Origin: an uncultured Oligoflexia bacterium
Lineage (GTDB): Bacteria > Bdellovibrionota > Bacteriovoracia > Bacteriovoracales > Bacteriovoracaceae
Length of the DNA: 11,609 bases
Direction of reading: 5' to 3'
Assembly (NCBI GenBank): GCA_950060715.1
Contig: CATLVA010000017.1
Coordinates: forward strand, 1-11,609
Shown: piece by piece, positions 1-6,886 of the stretch
How positions within the stretch are numbered: position 1 is the first letter of the stretch
Layout of the letters: each line of letters opens with the position of its first letter
Made by a program: the position numbers and the translations under genes
Notes under the pieces: model-generated
What the model saw: only the letters and a program-made list of their open reading frames with translations
Databases searched by the model: none
Told to the model about the DNA's origin: nothing

Positions 1-799
1 GTATAAGATCAGCTGCACTATTACCTTCAGCATAAAAGCCTTCATTTCCGATCACACCGTAAGCAACATACCTAGATAAGCTTATTGGCTGAGCCGTTTT
101 AAGTGAAAGTCCCATCGCAAGACCTGTGATAGCGCGACATTTACTTTCTTTGGTTCTAATAGAGATATCAAAATTATCTACGCTAAATCTTTGTTGAGTT
201 TCCATCTCCACCACTACAATTTCTCTCGCCCAATCATTTGAAATAGACTGCATACATTGACTATAAATGGCCTGAGGCTGAATACCCTCTAGTGTTAATC
301 TTTCTCCCTCTAATATTGCTTGAAACGTTGGAAGGGCGTAAGGAATATGACCAACCTGTCCCCTCGTTGAACGACGTCCGTATCTGTTATGGGTTGGTGC
401 ACCTCCATTATATCCACCATTATACCCTCCAGAGTCTCTTCCATATCTAGGTCTAGGCGTCGGCGCAGGTCTAGGTGTAGGTATTGGCATGGGTCTTGGT
501 GTAGGTCTAGGATTTGGATCAATTGTGACGTAATCACTATCTCCACTACCATGAGAGTAACTAGTTTTTGAAACTTCTTTTAATTGAATAATGGCCTGCT
601 GAACTTGAGCGAGCTCTGTATTAGACTTTGCTTGAATATTATTTTCTAATAATTGAACCGCAGCATAGGCATCGTCGATAATTTGCTTCTCTACTTGGGC
701 CCTATCATTACGCCTTCCATTTCTTCGCCCATAATCGGCAAAACTTACGGTTGAACTTAAAAGGATTACGGCTCCTAAGGCCATAGCTTGCAATTTCAT
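1..799 (-). CDS. Secreted protein with Pro/Arg linker, C-terminus cut by window edge
   Basis: The reading frame is open from an ATG at 799 to the window edge: 266 residues are visible and the 3' end is missing. A good AGGAG ribosome site (806-810) lies six bases upstream. Residues 1-21 form a signal peptide (hydrophobic core 6-18, likely cleavage after SFA21). A helical segment follows at 33-80, then a Pro/Arg-rich linker at 96-119 and a Gly/Tyr/Arg-rich stretch to about 148. A compact domain follows with Cys182, Trp190 and Cys221. That domain resembles the one in the secreted protein at 3578-4291: both have a Gly 17-18 residues before an SQC motif, then Trp, Glu and a second Cys about 40 residues on. 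Function is unknown; export to the periplasm or beyond is inferred. The shifted-frame ORFs across the linker are artefacts of its biased codons. Confidence 0.85.
   Translation of the reverse strand, partial: MKLQAMALGAVILLSSTVSFADYGRRNGRRNDRAQVEKQIIDDAYAAVQLLENNIQAKSNTELAQVQQAIIQLKEVSKTSYSHGSGDSDYVTIDPNPRPTPRPMPIPTPRPAPTPRPRYGRDSGGYNGGYNGGAPTHNRYGRRSTRGQVGHIPYALPTFQAILEGERLTLEGIQPQAIYSQCMQSISNDWAREIVVVEMETQQRFSVDNFDISIRTKESKCRAITGLAMGLSLKTAQPISLSRYVAYGVIGNEGFYAEGNSAADLI
446..514 (-). repeat. Proline-rich linker repeat inside the secreted protein
   Basis: Residues 96-118 are built from degenerate units of the type P-[RT]-P-x-P (PRPTPRP, PIPTPRP, PTPRPR). At the DNA level this is an imperfect repeat of CCTAGACCT/CCAAGACCC-like blocks. 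Such linkers are usually extended and keep two domains apart, here the N-terminal helical part and the Cys domain. The repeat is prone to length variation. Confidence 0.7.
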
Positions 800-850
800 A
801 TTGATCTCCTGGTTGTTTTGAAACTGGTAGGCATCAAATACATTTAGGCA

Positions 851-872
851 GCTTTTATCTCCACGGAGAAAA
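851..872 (-). promoter_or_regulatory. Dyad motif shared with the 3578 gene (copy 1)
   Basis: On the minus strand this reads TTTTCTCC, three bases, GAGA, then TAAAAGC. It matches 18 of 22 positions of the copy at 3513-3534. Its core TCTCC/GGAGA is an inverted repeat. It ends 51 nt before the ATG at 799, which fits a binding site or upstream promoter element. That it is an operator is inference, based on the match and on the resemblance of the two downstream proteins. Confidence 0.45.
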
Positions 873-883
873 TTGAAAAGACC

Positions 884-912
884 CTGAAAATTTTTCAAAA
901 ATAGATTAAACT
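884..912 (+). promoter_or_regulatory. Candidate promoter giving a leaderless mRNA for the TPR regulator
   Basis: CTGAAA (884-889, 4/6 to the -35 consensus) and TAAACT (907-912, 4/6 to the -10 consensus) are separated by exactly 17 bp. The -10 ends six bases before the ATG at 919, so transcription would begin at or next to the start codon. No Shine-Dalgarno sequence precedes this ATG, which fits. The near-palindrome TGAAAATTTTTCA (885-897) overlaps the -35 and could be an operator, perhaps for autoregulation. Confidence 0.4.
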
Positions 913-918
913 ATTCCT

Positions 919-2319
919 ATGAAAAATGAACTCGTGGATTCCATTGAAAAATCAATCGCTGAGCGCGATGAGAAAGAATTCACACAGAAAACGGACGAAT
1001 ACTTCAAGCTTCCTCTAACTGAGACTGAGAGCTTAGGGGCACTAAATTGGTATTTTCGAATCGGACTATTTCGCCAAGGCCTAAAGCGAGCATTGACTCT
1101 GCAAGAAAGCTCAACTTTGCCCGGTTTTTTTCAAATACCTATTGCACGTTTTTTAAATTCTTTAGGTTTAAGTTTTCATGCCATTGATATGGTTAAAAAC
1201 AACACGACTGAAAATATTGAGGATTTATTTTTCAAAGCGAGTATCTACTATACCAATTATCATTATCAAGAAGCTCTACATACCTATGAAAAAATCCTCA
1301 CGCTGACTCCTAATTTTCTGCAAGAACAACCACCGGCCAGAGTACTAGGCTATTGTGATACTCTGAGCGCCACGGGAAAAGCAGATGAGGCTTTCGAGAT
1401 AGCACAAGACCTTCTCCCTCGTGCGACTAAGGATATTGATATTTTCATTATATTCAGTGCTTGTGCAGAATACCTTTGTGTGCAAAGAAACTTGAGTTTA
1501 GTTCCTGCGCAACTAGAGGCTGCCCGCAAGTTTATCGTAGAGAAAGAAAAGAAAATTGATTACGCTTTATTTATAAAGTGGCAGGGGGTTTATTTCTGCC
1601 TCAATAATGAAAGAGATAAAGGTCTAGCTCTCATTCAAGAGGCGATATCGATCTTTCAGCAACTAGGAATAAGAGAGGAAGCGTGGTTTGATTGTATGTA
1701 TTCTCTTTATGAGTTCGGTGGAATTAAGACTGATAAAATAATCAAGATTATGAATTATCCGGGATTTCCTCCTAAGCTTCGTGAAATCTGGTGTGAAAAA
1801 TCTCCGATTCTTTCTAGAGAATATAACCTTCCCGTAAATCAGAGTGCTAATCTATTTATCGATTTTTTTGCAAATGAATACAGGCTCGATGGTGTGTGGC
1901 ATTGGTCACTCTCTAAAGAATTGAGCTTATTATACTGCGTGGCCTATGCTGGAGAACAAGGTCTCAGCTTTCCTAAAGCCTCGCTAAGCCTATGGCCCGA
2001 TGAACCCTTTTCCTATCTTAACTTTGAGGACCGACTCTTTAAGCTTATCAAAAGGTGCAAGCAAAAATACAAAATAGAAATAGTTGTAAGGGATCAGAGA
2101 ATCTTTATAGTTGAACCGAATGCTGTGGGTTATCTAGGGGAACCCAAATTAAATAAACCTAGTTTTCTAGCAAAAAATCTCCGTTTCAAGGCCAAGGATG
2201 TCTCAAATTACTATCAAATAAAAAGTTCCCAATTAAGCCAATGCCTTAATTTCTGGATCGAGAAAGGCTGGATTAAAAAACAGGGACATGGCCCTAATAC
2301 CTCCTATATTAAAGTATAA
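919..2319 (+). CDS. TPR protein with two C-terminal winged-helix domains, probable transcription regulator
   Basis: This is a 466-residue cytoplasmic protein with no signal peptide. Residues 40-260 are helical repeats of TPR type; the clearest units are 103-135 (FFKASIYYTNYHYQEALHTY...) and 215-250. Residues about 333-400 resemble the OmpR/SARP winged helix: an LSLLYCVAYAGEQGLSF helix, a SLWPDE turn, a helix rich in Lys/Arg, then a beta hairpin ending RDQRIFIVEP. Residues 415-466 look like a second helix-turn-helix with wing (KDVSNYYQIKSSQLSQCLNFWIEKGWIKK). In SARP/AfsR proteins the winged helix comes before the TPR-like part; here the order is reversed. DNA binding is inferred from fold-like patterns. 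The ATG lacks a ribosome site and may be leaderless. The gene sits among secreted-protein genes and is the only regulator candidate in the window. Confidence 0.85.
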   Translation: MKNELVDSIEKSIAERDEKEFTQKTDEYFKLPLTETESLGALNWYFRIGLFRQGLKRALTLQESSTLPGFFQIPIARFLNSLGLSFHAIDMVKNNTTENIEDLFFKASIYYTNYHYQEALHTYEKILTLTPNFLQEQPPARVLGYCDTLSATGKADEAFEIAQDLLPRATKDIDIFIIFSACAEYLCVQRNLSLVPAQLEAARKFIVEKEKKIDYALFIKWQGVYFCLNNERDKGLALIQEAISIFQQLGIREEAWFDCMYSLYEFGGIKTDKIIKIMNYPGFPPKLREIWCEKSPILSREYNLPVNQSANLFIDFFANEYRLDGVWHWSLSKELSLLYCVAYAGEQGLSFPKASLSLWPDEPFSYLNFEDRLFKLIKRCKQKYKIEIVVRDQRIFIVEPNAVGYLGEPKLNKPSFLAKNLRFKAKDVSNYYQIKSSQLSQCLNFWIEKGWIKKQGHGPNTSYIKV

Positions 2320-2333
2320 TTATTTCATCTAAA

Positions 2334-2361
2334 TTGACTGAGAATACACCTGTGGTATGAC
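2334..2361 (+). promoter_or_regulatory. Candidate extended -10 promoter giving a leaderless mRNA
   Basis: TTGACT (2334-2339, 5/6 to -35) and TATGAC (2356-2361) lie 16 bp apart, and TGG just before the -10 makes it an extended -10 element. Seven bases separate the -10 from the ATG at 2369, so the predicted transcript starts at that codon. No Shine-Dalgarno sequence is present. The upstream in-frame ATG at 2357 falls within the -10 itself and would not be transcribed, which decides the start. Confidence 0.55.
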
Positions 2362-2368
2362 TCTGTGC

Positions 2369-3481
2369 ATGAAAACTTTAAAATCTATAGCTACCCTTTC
2401 AATACTACTTCTGAGCCTAATGGCCTTTGCCAAAAATGGGATTGACCGTGGAGGCGGAGGTGACCATATAGAGCCTGAAATCAGGGCGATAGCTAAGAGT
2501 ATTCATGAATCAATTAAAGACATTCCTCTCTATCGTGATTTTTATAAAATCCCAATGTCTAAATTTGAAAAGCTTATCAAGAACGCTGAAATAGATACGA
2601 CTTATGATGAAATCTCAGTACTCAATCAAGAGACTGGAGAATATGAGATTAAAACCGCCTGGAATAACTACAAGGATTTTATAAGAATCAATATTCCTCG
2701 CTGGGATGCTATCAGCTCGCCTGTTCTCAAAAGACGACTAGTTTTCCATGAGTTCCTAAGCCTAATGGAGCTTGAGTGGAATAATTATTATGTGATTTCC
2801 GATACCCTTTATGCGGATTCGAACCTAGTTCCTCAAAAAGTTGAGCTGGGTATTATGGAAGAACTAGATGAGCATCAACGTTATTTCGCAATGAACTCTG
2901 TGCCTAAGGGTTCTAATCGAGATATTGATACCTCTCTAATTGTATTAAATAGCGTTTATACTTACAGTATTGAAAGGCTTTTAGAGATTTATACTTCTTT
3001 AAGTGAGAGACCAGAGCTATTAAGTAACGAACGCCAAATTGCTAAAATTCAATACCTCGTACTAGATATTATTAACCGAGCAAATATGTTTATGCAGGAC
3101 TATAATTATGTGCAGGCCAAAGCTCCTGCTGATGCCATATATGATATTCAGCTTTCTGATGTCATGCTAAAAAATATACAGGTCAGCGCTCTTTCACTCA
3201 AGGTTTCAGACTTAATAGATAACTCAGCTGCCTATCAAAATTACTTGCGCAAAGGGTTTAATTCGGATTCAAAAGAGGATCTAATGCGTATGACCCGCCA
3301 GTATCGAGATGAAGCTCAAGTAGCGAGAGCAGCACTGAATACCACAATTGAAACTCAGCTTCTCATTTTTCAAGACTTGAAAACGGATAGAAGCTTAAAT
3401 CGAGGGTTAAAAACGCGAGCGAGATTTCTTGAGCAACGTTTTATCATCACTCAAGAATTACTGGTACTGACGCCACAATAG
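2369..3481 (+). CDS. Secreted 'GGGGD' protein, predator-type family, function unknown
   Basis: I use the ATG at 2369 (370 residues) rather than the in-frame ATG at 2357, because 2369 gives a clean signal peptide (MKTLKSIATLSILLLSLMAFA) and fits the promoter. The mature protein opens with NGIDRGGGGD, followed by about 340 mostly helical residues. The segment at about 122-144 (RRLVFHEFLSLMELEWNNYY) resembles the 'HEfLgLmglE..nY.iS' block that I recall from secreted proteins of Bdellovibrio-like predators, which also carry a Gly-Gly-Asp motif near the N-terminus. It is not an HEXXH zinc site. Localisation is periplasmic or extracellular by inference. It follows the TPR regulator by 49 nt with its own promoter, so they may be co-regulated but are not a tight operon. 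No function can be assigned. Confidence 0.85.
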   Translation: MKTLKSIATLSILLLSLMAFAKNGIDRGGGGDHIEPEIRAIAKSIHESIKDIPLYRDFYKIPMSKFEKLIKNAEIDTTYDEISVLNQETGEYEIKTAWNNYKDFIRINIPRWDAISSPVLKRRLVFHEFLSLMELEWNNYYVISDTLYADSNLVPQKVELGIMEELDEHQRYFAMNSVPKGSNRDIDTSLIVLNSVYTYSIERLLEIYTSLSERPELLSNERQIAKIQYLVLDIINRANMFMQDYNYVQAKAPADAIYDIQLSDVMLKNIQVSALSLKVSDLIDNSAAYQNYLRKGFNSDSKEDLMRMTRQYRDEAQVARAALNTTIETQLLIFQDLKTDRSLNRGLKTRARFLEQRFIITQELLVLTPQ

Positions 3482-3512
3482 AGACCGTGTAAAAACTTCT
3501 CTATCTTTTCGT

Positions 3513-3534
3513 TTTTCTCCATAGAGAAAAATGC
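3513..3534 (+). promoter_or_regulatory. Dyad motif shared with the 799 gene (copy 2)
   Basis: It reads TTTTCTCC, three bases, GAGA, then AAAATGC, matching 18 of 22 bases of the copy at 851-872 in the same orientation relative to its gene. Taking in one more T (3512) it forms a perfect 8-bp stem (TTTTTCTC 3512-3519 with GAGAAAAA 3524-3531) around a CATA loop. It ends 43 nt before the ATG at 3578. The stem is A/T-rich and has no following T-run, so a DNA operator is more likely than a terminator. Confidence 0.45.
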
Positions 3535-3577
3535 TTATCAAGGGTAGTTTCCTCTTAAACAACTGGAGGAAATACCC

Positions 3578-4291
3578 ATGAAAACAATCTTTCTACTTTG
3601 CTTATTTTCAATTAACTCAGCTTTTGCTTTTCAACAGATTTATGAAAACCTTGATAAAGCATCAGAAAACTTAAACCGCGATTATGACAAACTTCCTGCT
3701 GAAAATATCGCCGAAGTGGATCAGATTGCCATTCAAATGGAAGAACTCTCCGCTAGATTAGTAGAACTTTCTACTTATGTTGAGCAGTCTTATATGGCCA
3801 AGGTTACTGTAGGTAAGAAAAATTATTTGATTGAATTTAAAAATATTGATGACTTTGCTTCTCAATGTGAACAACAAGTAGATGTTCACAACTGGGGAGA
3901 AGAACTTGTTATGGTTCAATTTAATAGTCAGTCAAAAAAAATGAAAACAGTATCACCAAATCCCCTATACCGTGAAAAGGCGGTGGTGTGTAAGGTTGCT
4001 CAGGCTCTTATGACTGAAATCGCACCTAAAATTATGTTTCCAGAATTTGATAATATAATCGTTGGATGGTTTCACTATCAACCACTAATAGCAGTGGGAG
4101 AAACTCACCAGGAAAAAGTCAATTTTTGTGAGAGTTTCGTCCATGTAAAAGAGCGTTTTCCCTTCCACAAAATGATGGTTAAATACGCAGATGAGGTTGG
4201 TGGAAAATACAGAATGAAAGACAATTCAAATGGAAATTCTTGGTATGATGCCCAGGCAGTATGTCGAGAAGCAATGACCCTAATGTTCTAA
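3578..4291 (+). CDS. Secreted four-cysteine protein, paralogue-like to the protein at 1-799
   Basis: This 237-residue protein starts at an ATG with a strong GGAGG ribosome site (3565-3569). Residues 1-17 are a signal peptide with cleavage after AFA17. Residues 20-70 are helical with heptad-like Leu/Ile spacing. The rest is a mixed domain with four mature cysteines (97, 138, 184, 229), enough for two disulfides. The stretch from Gly79 through SQC97, Trp106 and Cys138 parallels Gly165, SQC182, Trp190 and Cys221 of the truncated protein at 1-799, so the two are probably members of one family; this copy lacks the proline linker. It has its own upstream motif and a strong terminator behind it, so it is probably a single-gene unit. 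Function is unknown; periplasmic or extracellular location is inferred. Confidence 0.85.
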   Translation: MKTIFLLCLFSINSAFAFQQIYENLDKASENLNRDYDKLPAENIAEVDQIAIQMEELSARLVELSTYVEQSYMAKVTVGKKNYLIEFKNIDDFASQCEQQVDVHNWGEELVMVQFNSQSKKMKTVSPNPLYREKAVVCKVAQALMTEIAPKIMFPEFDNIIVGWFHYQPLIAVGETHQEKVNFCESFVHVKERFPFHKMMVKYADEVGGKYRMKDNSNGNSWYDAQAVCREAMTLMF

Positions 4292-4299
4292 TAAAAGAT

Positions 4300-4331
4300 G
4301 GCCTCTGCTAAGCAGAGGCCTCTCTATTTTT
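4300..4331. terminator. Bidirectional intrinsic terminator between convergent genes
   Basis: A perfect 9-bp stem, GGCCTCTGC (4300-4308) with GCAGAGGCC (4312-4320), encloses a TAA loop. On the plus strand a short T-run follows (TTTTT 4327-4331). On the minus strand CATCTTTTAT follows the stem. It lies between the stop of the plus-strand gene at 4291 and the stop of the minus-strand gene at 4330, and can serve both. Confidence 0.85.
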
Positions 4332-5526
4332 AATCGATAATAATATAAGGATTAACTAATTGACGCTTTAAAAGAGATCTCATTTTAGTCTCTTTATTCA
4401 TATCAAAGTATGCCATTAATGCACCCTCTGATCTTCTTTGCTCTTTATAGTATGATTCAATAAAGCTTTCAGCCTGAGATTTTAACCAGTTTGGAAGTGG
4501 TAAGAATCCAAGACCTAATTGCCCAAGATTTAAAAGTGATCTGAATCTTCTTACCTTATCTGGTTGTTCGTAATAGTAAGCCGTCGCCATCTTACTAGAG
4601 AACTTATGCTTATTTACCATAAGGTTTTTAATAACTTTCTCACCATCTTCTACTGCTTTAAAAAATCCATAGCTAAGTCTTTCACCAACTTGGTCAAATT
4701 CTCCAGAAGTTCTTCTTAGACGATTGTTTCCTTGTCTAACGGCTCCGTAAAAAGCATTCCAACCATAGGTATCCCAAGCTTTGACAATCTTATTACTTTC
4801 AAGAACATTTAAACCAATTCTTGATTCATAAATAGAAGAAAAGATATGGTCAGCTTCAATTTTTGTTAGTCCTAATTCAGACTCTGGAACCATGTCCATA
4901 TAATGAAGAAGCATGTTTTGATAAAAAAGTCTCTGCTCTAAAACTTGATCATGAACTTGAACAATAATAGTTGATACTAGGTTTAAAACCGGTACATTAT
5001 CAAATTGCTTTTTAGCGAACTCTAGAGCTCTTGTTACAACTTCGTAAGTCACATTTCTTTTAAAGAAATATCTTGGATCTTCAGTACTCGCAATAATTCT
5101 TAAGTCTAGTACTTTCAGTGCTTTTTTCAATTCATCACTGAATTTCTTTAGAACACCACGGCTTTCAACCTGTGCGAAAATTTCATCTACTTTTACATTT
5201 TTAAGATTTTCAATAGAGTCTCTAACCGCCCAAATGCTCTCTTGAGCCTCTGGTGATTTATCTGAACTCTCCTCTAAGTGTGCGATAAAACCATCTAACT
5301 CAGCATCGTATCCCTTTTGCTGCATACGACGAATTTCTGATTTAATATCGTTTTTAACTTGCTCAAGGTATGGTCTTAAAGAGAAATTAGAAACCATATT
5401 CATTTGAACATAAGTCACCTTACCCGATTGATCTTTCTCAAACTTAAAATGCTTATTAAATCCCTCCAGACTCGCAAAGCAAGAAAGACTCGTCAGCATA
5501 ACTGCAAGTGCAATTAATCTTACCAT
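4330..5526 (-). CDS. Secreted 398-residue helical protein, function unknown
   Basis: The ATG at 5526 has an AAGGAG ribosome site six bases upstream. Residues 1-19 are a signal peptide (MVRLIALAVMLTSLSCFA, cleavage probably after Ala18). The cysteine at 16 does not sit in a good lipobox, so signal peptidase I is favoured. The mature part is mostly charged amphipathic helices, with a hydrophobic stretch near 333-350 (LNLGQLGLGFLPLPNWL) that could touch a membrane but is too proline-rich for a certain span. There are no cysteines after the signal and no recognised motif. It lies downstream of the secreted pair at 5607-6841 on the same strand, 80 nt apart, with its own promoter candidate, and ends at the shared terminator. 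I do not recognise the family. Confidence 0.85.
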   Translation of the reverse strand: MVRLIALAVMLTSLSCFASLEGFNKHFKFEKDQSGKVTYVQMNMVSNFSLRPYLEQVKNDIKSEIRRMQQKGYDAELDGFIAHLEESSDKSPEAQESIWAVRDSIENLKNVKVDEIFAQVESRGVLKKFSDELKKALKVLDLRIIASTEDPRYFFKRNVTYEVVTRALEFAKKQFDNVPVLNLVSTIIVQVHDQVLEQRLFYQNMLLHYMDMVPESELGLTKIEADHIFSSIYESRIGLNVLESNKIVKAWDTYGWNAFYGAVRQGNNRLRRTSGEFDQVGERLSYGFFKAVEDGEKVIKNLMVNKHKFSSKMATAYYYEQPDKVRRFRSLLNLGQLGLGFLPLPNWLKSQAESFIESYYKEQRRSEGALMAYFDMNKETKMRSLLKRQLVNPYIIID

Positions 5527-5558
5527 TAGAAACTCCTTTTCAATTTGGTGTTAAATCT

Positions 5559-5587
5559 ATTGTAACTCCCCTCTGAATAGGCCCCAA
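5559..5587 (-). promoter_or_regulatory. Candidate promoter of the 398-residue secreted protein gene
   Basis: On the minus strand TTGGGG (5587-5582, 3/6 to -35) and TACAAT (5564-5559, 5/6 to -10) are separated by 17 bp. This would give a 5' leader of about 25 nt carrying the AAGGAG ribosome site. The -35 is weak, so an activator or read-through from the upstream pair may contribute. Confidence 0.45.
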
Positions 5588-5606
5588 GTAATGTAAGAAA
5601 AAGAAA

Positions 5607-6068
5607 TTATTTTACCGAATAAGTAAACTCTAATTGAAGTTCTTTTTGACCAGAGTCCTTTGGTATTTTTGGAAATTTATCTAACGACATAAACCAGCTA
5701 TCTACTGCTGCATGAACTGCAGGCTTATTAGATTTAATATTAAGTAGATCAAAATGGCCTCTGCGCTGGATTTGAAAGCGAAATAATACAGAATCTTTTT
5801 TGGTCATTTTAATTTTTGGGAAGAGTTCCTGATTAAAAAAATCCACGATAGTTTGAATATACTTTTTTAATGCTGGGTTATCATCAGTAGGTTTTGTACT
5901 AATGAGTTCCACTTTTTCAGTTACAATCTTTTTACCATGAAAAGACTTACGAACTTTTTTTTTCGTCACTTCATTTTTTTTAGGTGAAATAATGCGGACA
6001 TCTTCGATACTGAACTTAGCATGAGCATGAAAAGTTAATAATAACATCGTGATAACTAAAATCTTCAT
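5607..6068 (-). CDS. Secreted protein with TonB C-terminal-like domain
   Basis: This 153-residue protein has a signal peptide (1-17, cleavage after AHA17), a very Lys-rich segment (about 29-56, with KKNEVTKKKVRK), and a C-terminal domain at about 66-153. The domain follows the TonB/TolA C-terminal pattern: a helix (KKYIQTIVDFFNQELFPKIK), a strand (SVLFRFQIQRRGHFDLLNI), a helix (AVHAAVDSWFMSLDKFPKIP) and a final strand (LQLEFTYSV). True TonB proteins have an N-terminal membrane anchor and a Pro-rich spacer; here there is a cleavable signal and a short basic region, so it is probably a soluble periplasmic relative. Its ATG overlaps the stop of the upstream gene (ATGA), so the two are translationally coupled and probably act together. 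The domain call is by pattern only. Confidence 0.8.
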   Translation of the reverse strand: MKILVITMLLLTFHAHAKFSIEDVRIISPKKNEVTKKKVRKSFHGKKIVTEKVELISTKPTDDNPALKKYIQTIVDFFNQELFPKIKMTKKDSVLFRFQIQRRGHFDLLNIKSNKPAVHAAVDSWFMSLDKFPKIPKDSGQKELQLEFTYSVK

Positions 6069-6841
6069 TTCTGCTTAGGCTCCATTGGTCTTCGACCGAC
6101 TGGCAAGTCTAAGTCATGATCCATCGCCCAGCGGTCTTTTATAAACTCTTGTCTCTCAATTTTATAATGATCAAGAGACTCGTCTAAAGTTTTAAGCTTA
6201 CTTTTAAGTTCTGTTTGCAATAAAAGACTTTCTTGTTTTTTCTGTATTAAATTATCAATCGCTAATTGTTTTTCTCGCAATAGATCGTTAATTCGTTGAT
6301 CATAATCGGCTGCCACTTTCAATCTTTGTTGATCAAAGGTCCAAATAAACTTATTGATCCCGGCGAGCTGTTTTAAAAAACCTTCTTTTCTTAAGATAAG
6401 AATCTCACGGTATTTGCTGGCTTCAAAAACTCTATCAGCAAGTTTTCGAGAGAAAAAATTAATTTGAATTCCTCGAGGAATATAAGAACGACCCTGCCAA
6501 CAAGGAGCAAAGTCCTGGACGAATAAGCTGAAATAATTATCTTCAATAGTCCTAAGAGATCCGCGACAAAACTTACCAGTATCCTGATTATTTACTTTAA
6601 AATAAACAACGCCTCCGGCCTTGAAAAACTTAGTGTTATCATTTTCCACATGCACTTTAAAAATTGTGCCTTCGTTATTTCTATCTGTGACTCTTCCCAT
6701 AAAGTTACTATAGTCAACTTTAGGGTCAATGAAGTTATTATTATCTCCTAGGACGACACCCTCAGCAGGTAGATTTGGAGTGGCCACAATGGCCATAACT
6801 TCCAAAGATAAAAACAATAATGTGGAGACAAAACACTTCAT
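6065..6841 (-). CDS. Secreted protein with beta domain and C-terminal coiled coil
   Basis: This 258-residue protein begins with a signal peptide (MKCFVSTLLFLSLEVMAIVA). Residues about 45-130 look like a small beta domain with two cysteines (92 and 114) that could form a disulfide. Residues about 140-240 are long charged helices with heptad-like Leu/Ile spacing, probably a coiled coil, followed by a short Pro/Arg tail. It overlaps the TonB-C-like gene by four bases (ATGA), typical of partners made in fixed ratio. The start has no strong ribosome site; a CATAAT -10 lies seven bases before the ATG, so a leaderless transcript is possible. The family is not recognised. A structural or scaffolding role in the envelope together with the TonB-C-like partner is only inference. 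Confidence 0.82.
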   Translation of the reverse strand: MKCFVSTLLFLSLEVMAIVATPNLPAEGVVLGDNNNFIDPKVDYSNFMGRVTDRNNEGTIFKVHVENDNTKFFKAGGVVYFKVNNQDTGKFCRGSLRTIEDNYFSLFVQDFAPCWQGRSYIPRGIQINFFSRKLADRVFEASKYREILILRKEGFLKQLAGINKFIWTFDQQRLKVAADYDQRINDLLREKQLAIDNLIQKKQESLLLQTELKSKLKTLDESLDHYKIERQEFIKDRWAMDHDLDLPVGRRPMEPKQK

Positions 6842-6854
6842 TACTTCTATTATG
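6825..6854. promoter_or_regulatory. Divergent promoter region with overlapping -10 elements
   Basis: On the plus strand GAGACA (6825-6830, 4/6) and TATTAT (6848-6853, 5/6) are 17 bp apart and would give the transaldolase mRNA a leader of about 27 nt containing its AGGGGGAG ribosome site. On the minus strand the same bases read CATAAT (6854-6849, 5/6), seven bases before the ATG at 6841. No good minus-strand -35 is visible. The two promoters would share one symmetric -10 and could compete. Confidence 0.4.
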
Positions 6855-6886
6855 AGGCAAAAGCTTAAAAAATATAAGGGGGAGCA

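Noticed and set aside
310..571. Two ORFs (minus 310-552 and plus 389-571) over the proline-rich region
   Set aside because: They are other-frame readings of the Pro/Arg codon repeat. The frame opening at ATG 799 has a ribosome site, a signal peptide and a continuous run to the edge.
2357..2368. Upstream ATG (2357) as start of the GGGGD protein
   Set aside because: It lies within the predicted -10 element, has no ribosome site and would add MTLC in front of a textbook signal peptide.
2735..2805. HEFLSLMELE as a zinc-protease site
   Set aside because: The spacing is HExxx without the second histidine of HEXXH, and no third ligand or Met-turn is seen.
3497..3528. TTCTCTAT/ATAGAGAA inverted repeat as an intrinsic terminator for the GGGGD gene
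   Set aside because: The 16-nt loop, A/T-rich stem and lack of a T-run make a terminator unlikely. The nested tighter stem coincides with the motif shared with the 799 gene.
5479..5526. Lipoprotein signal for the 398-residue protein (Cys16)
   Set aside because: The residues before Cys16 (SLS) do not form a proper lipobox, while a signal peptidase I site after CFA fits well.
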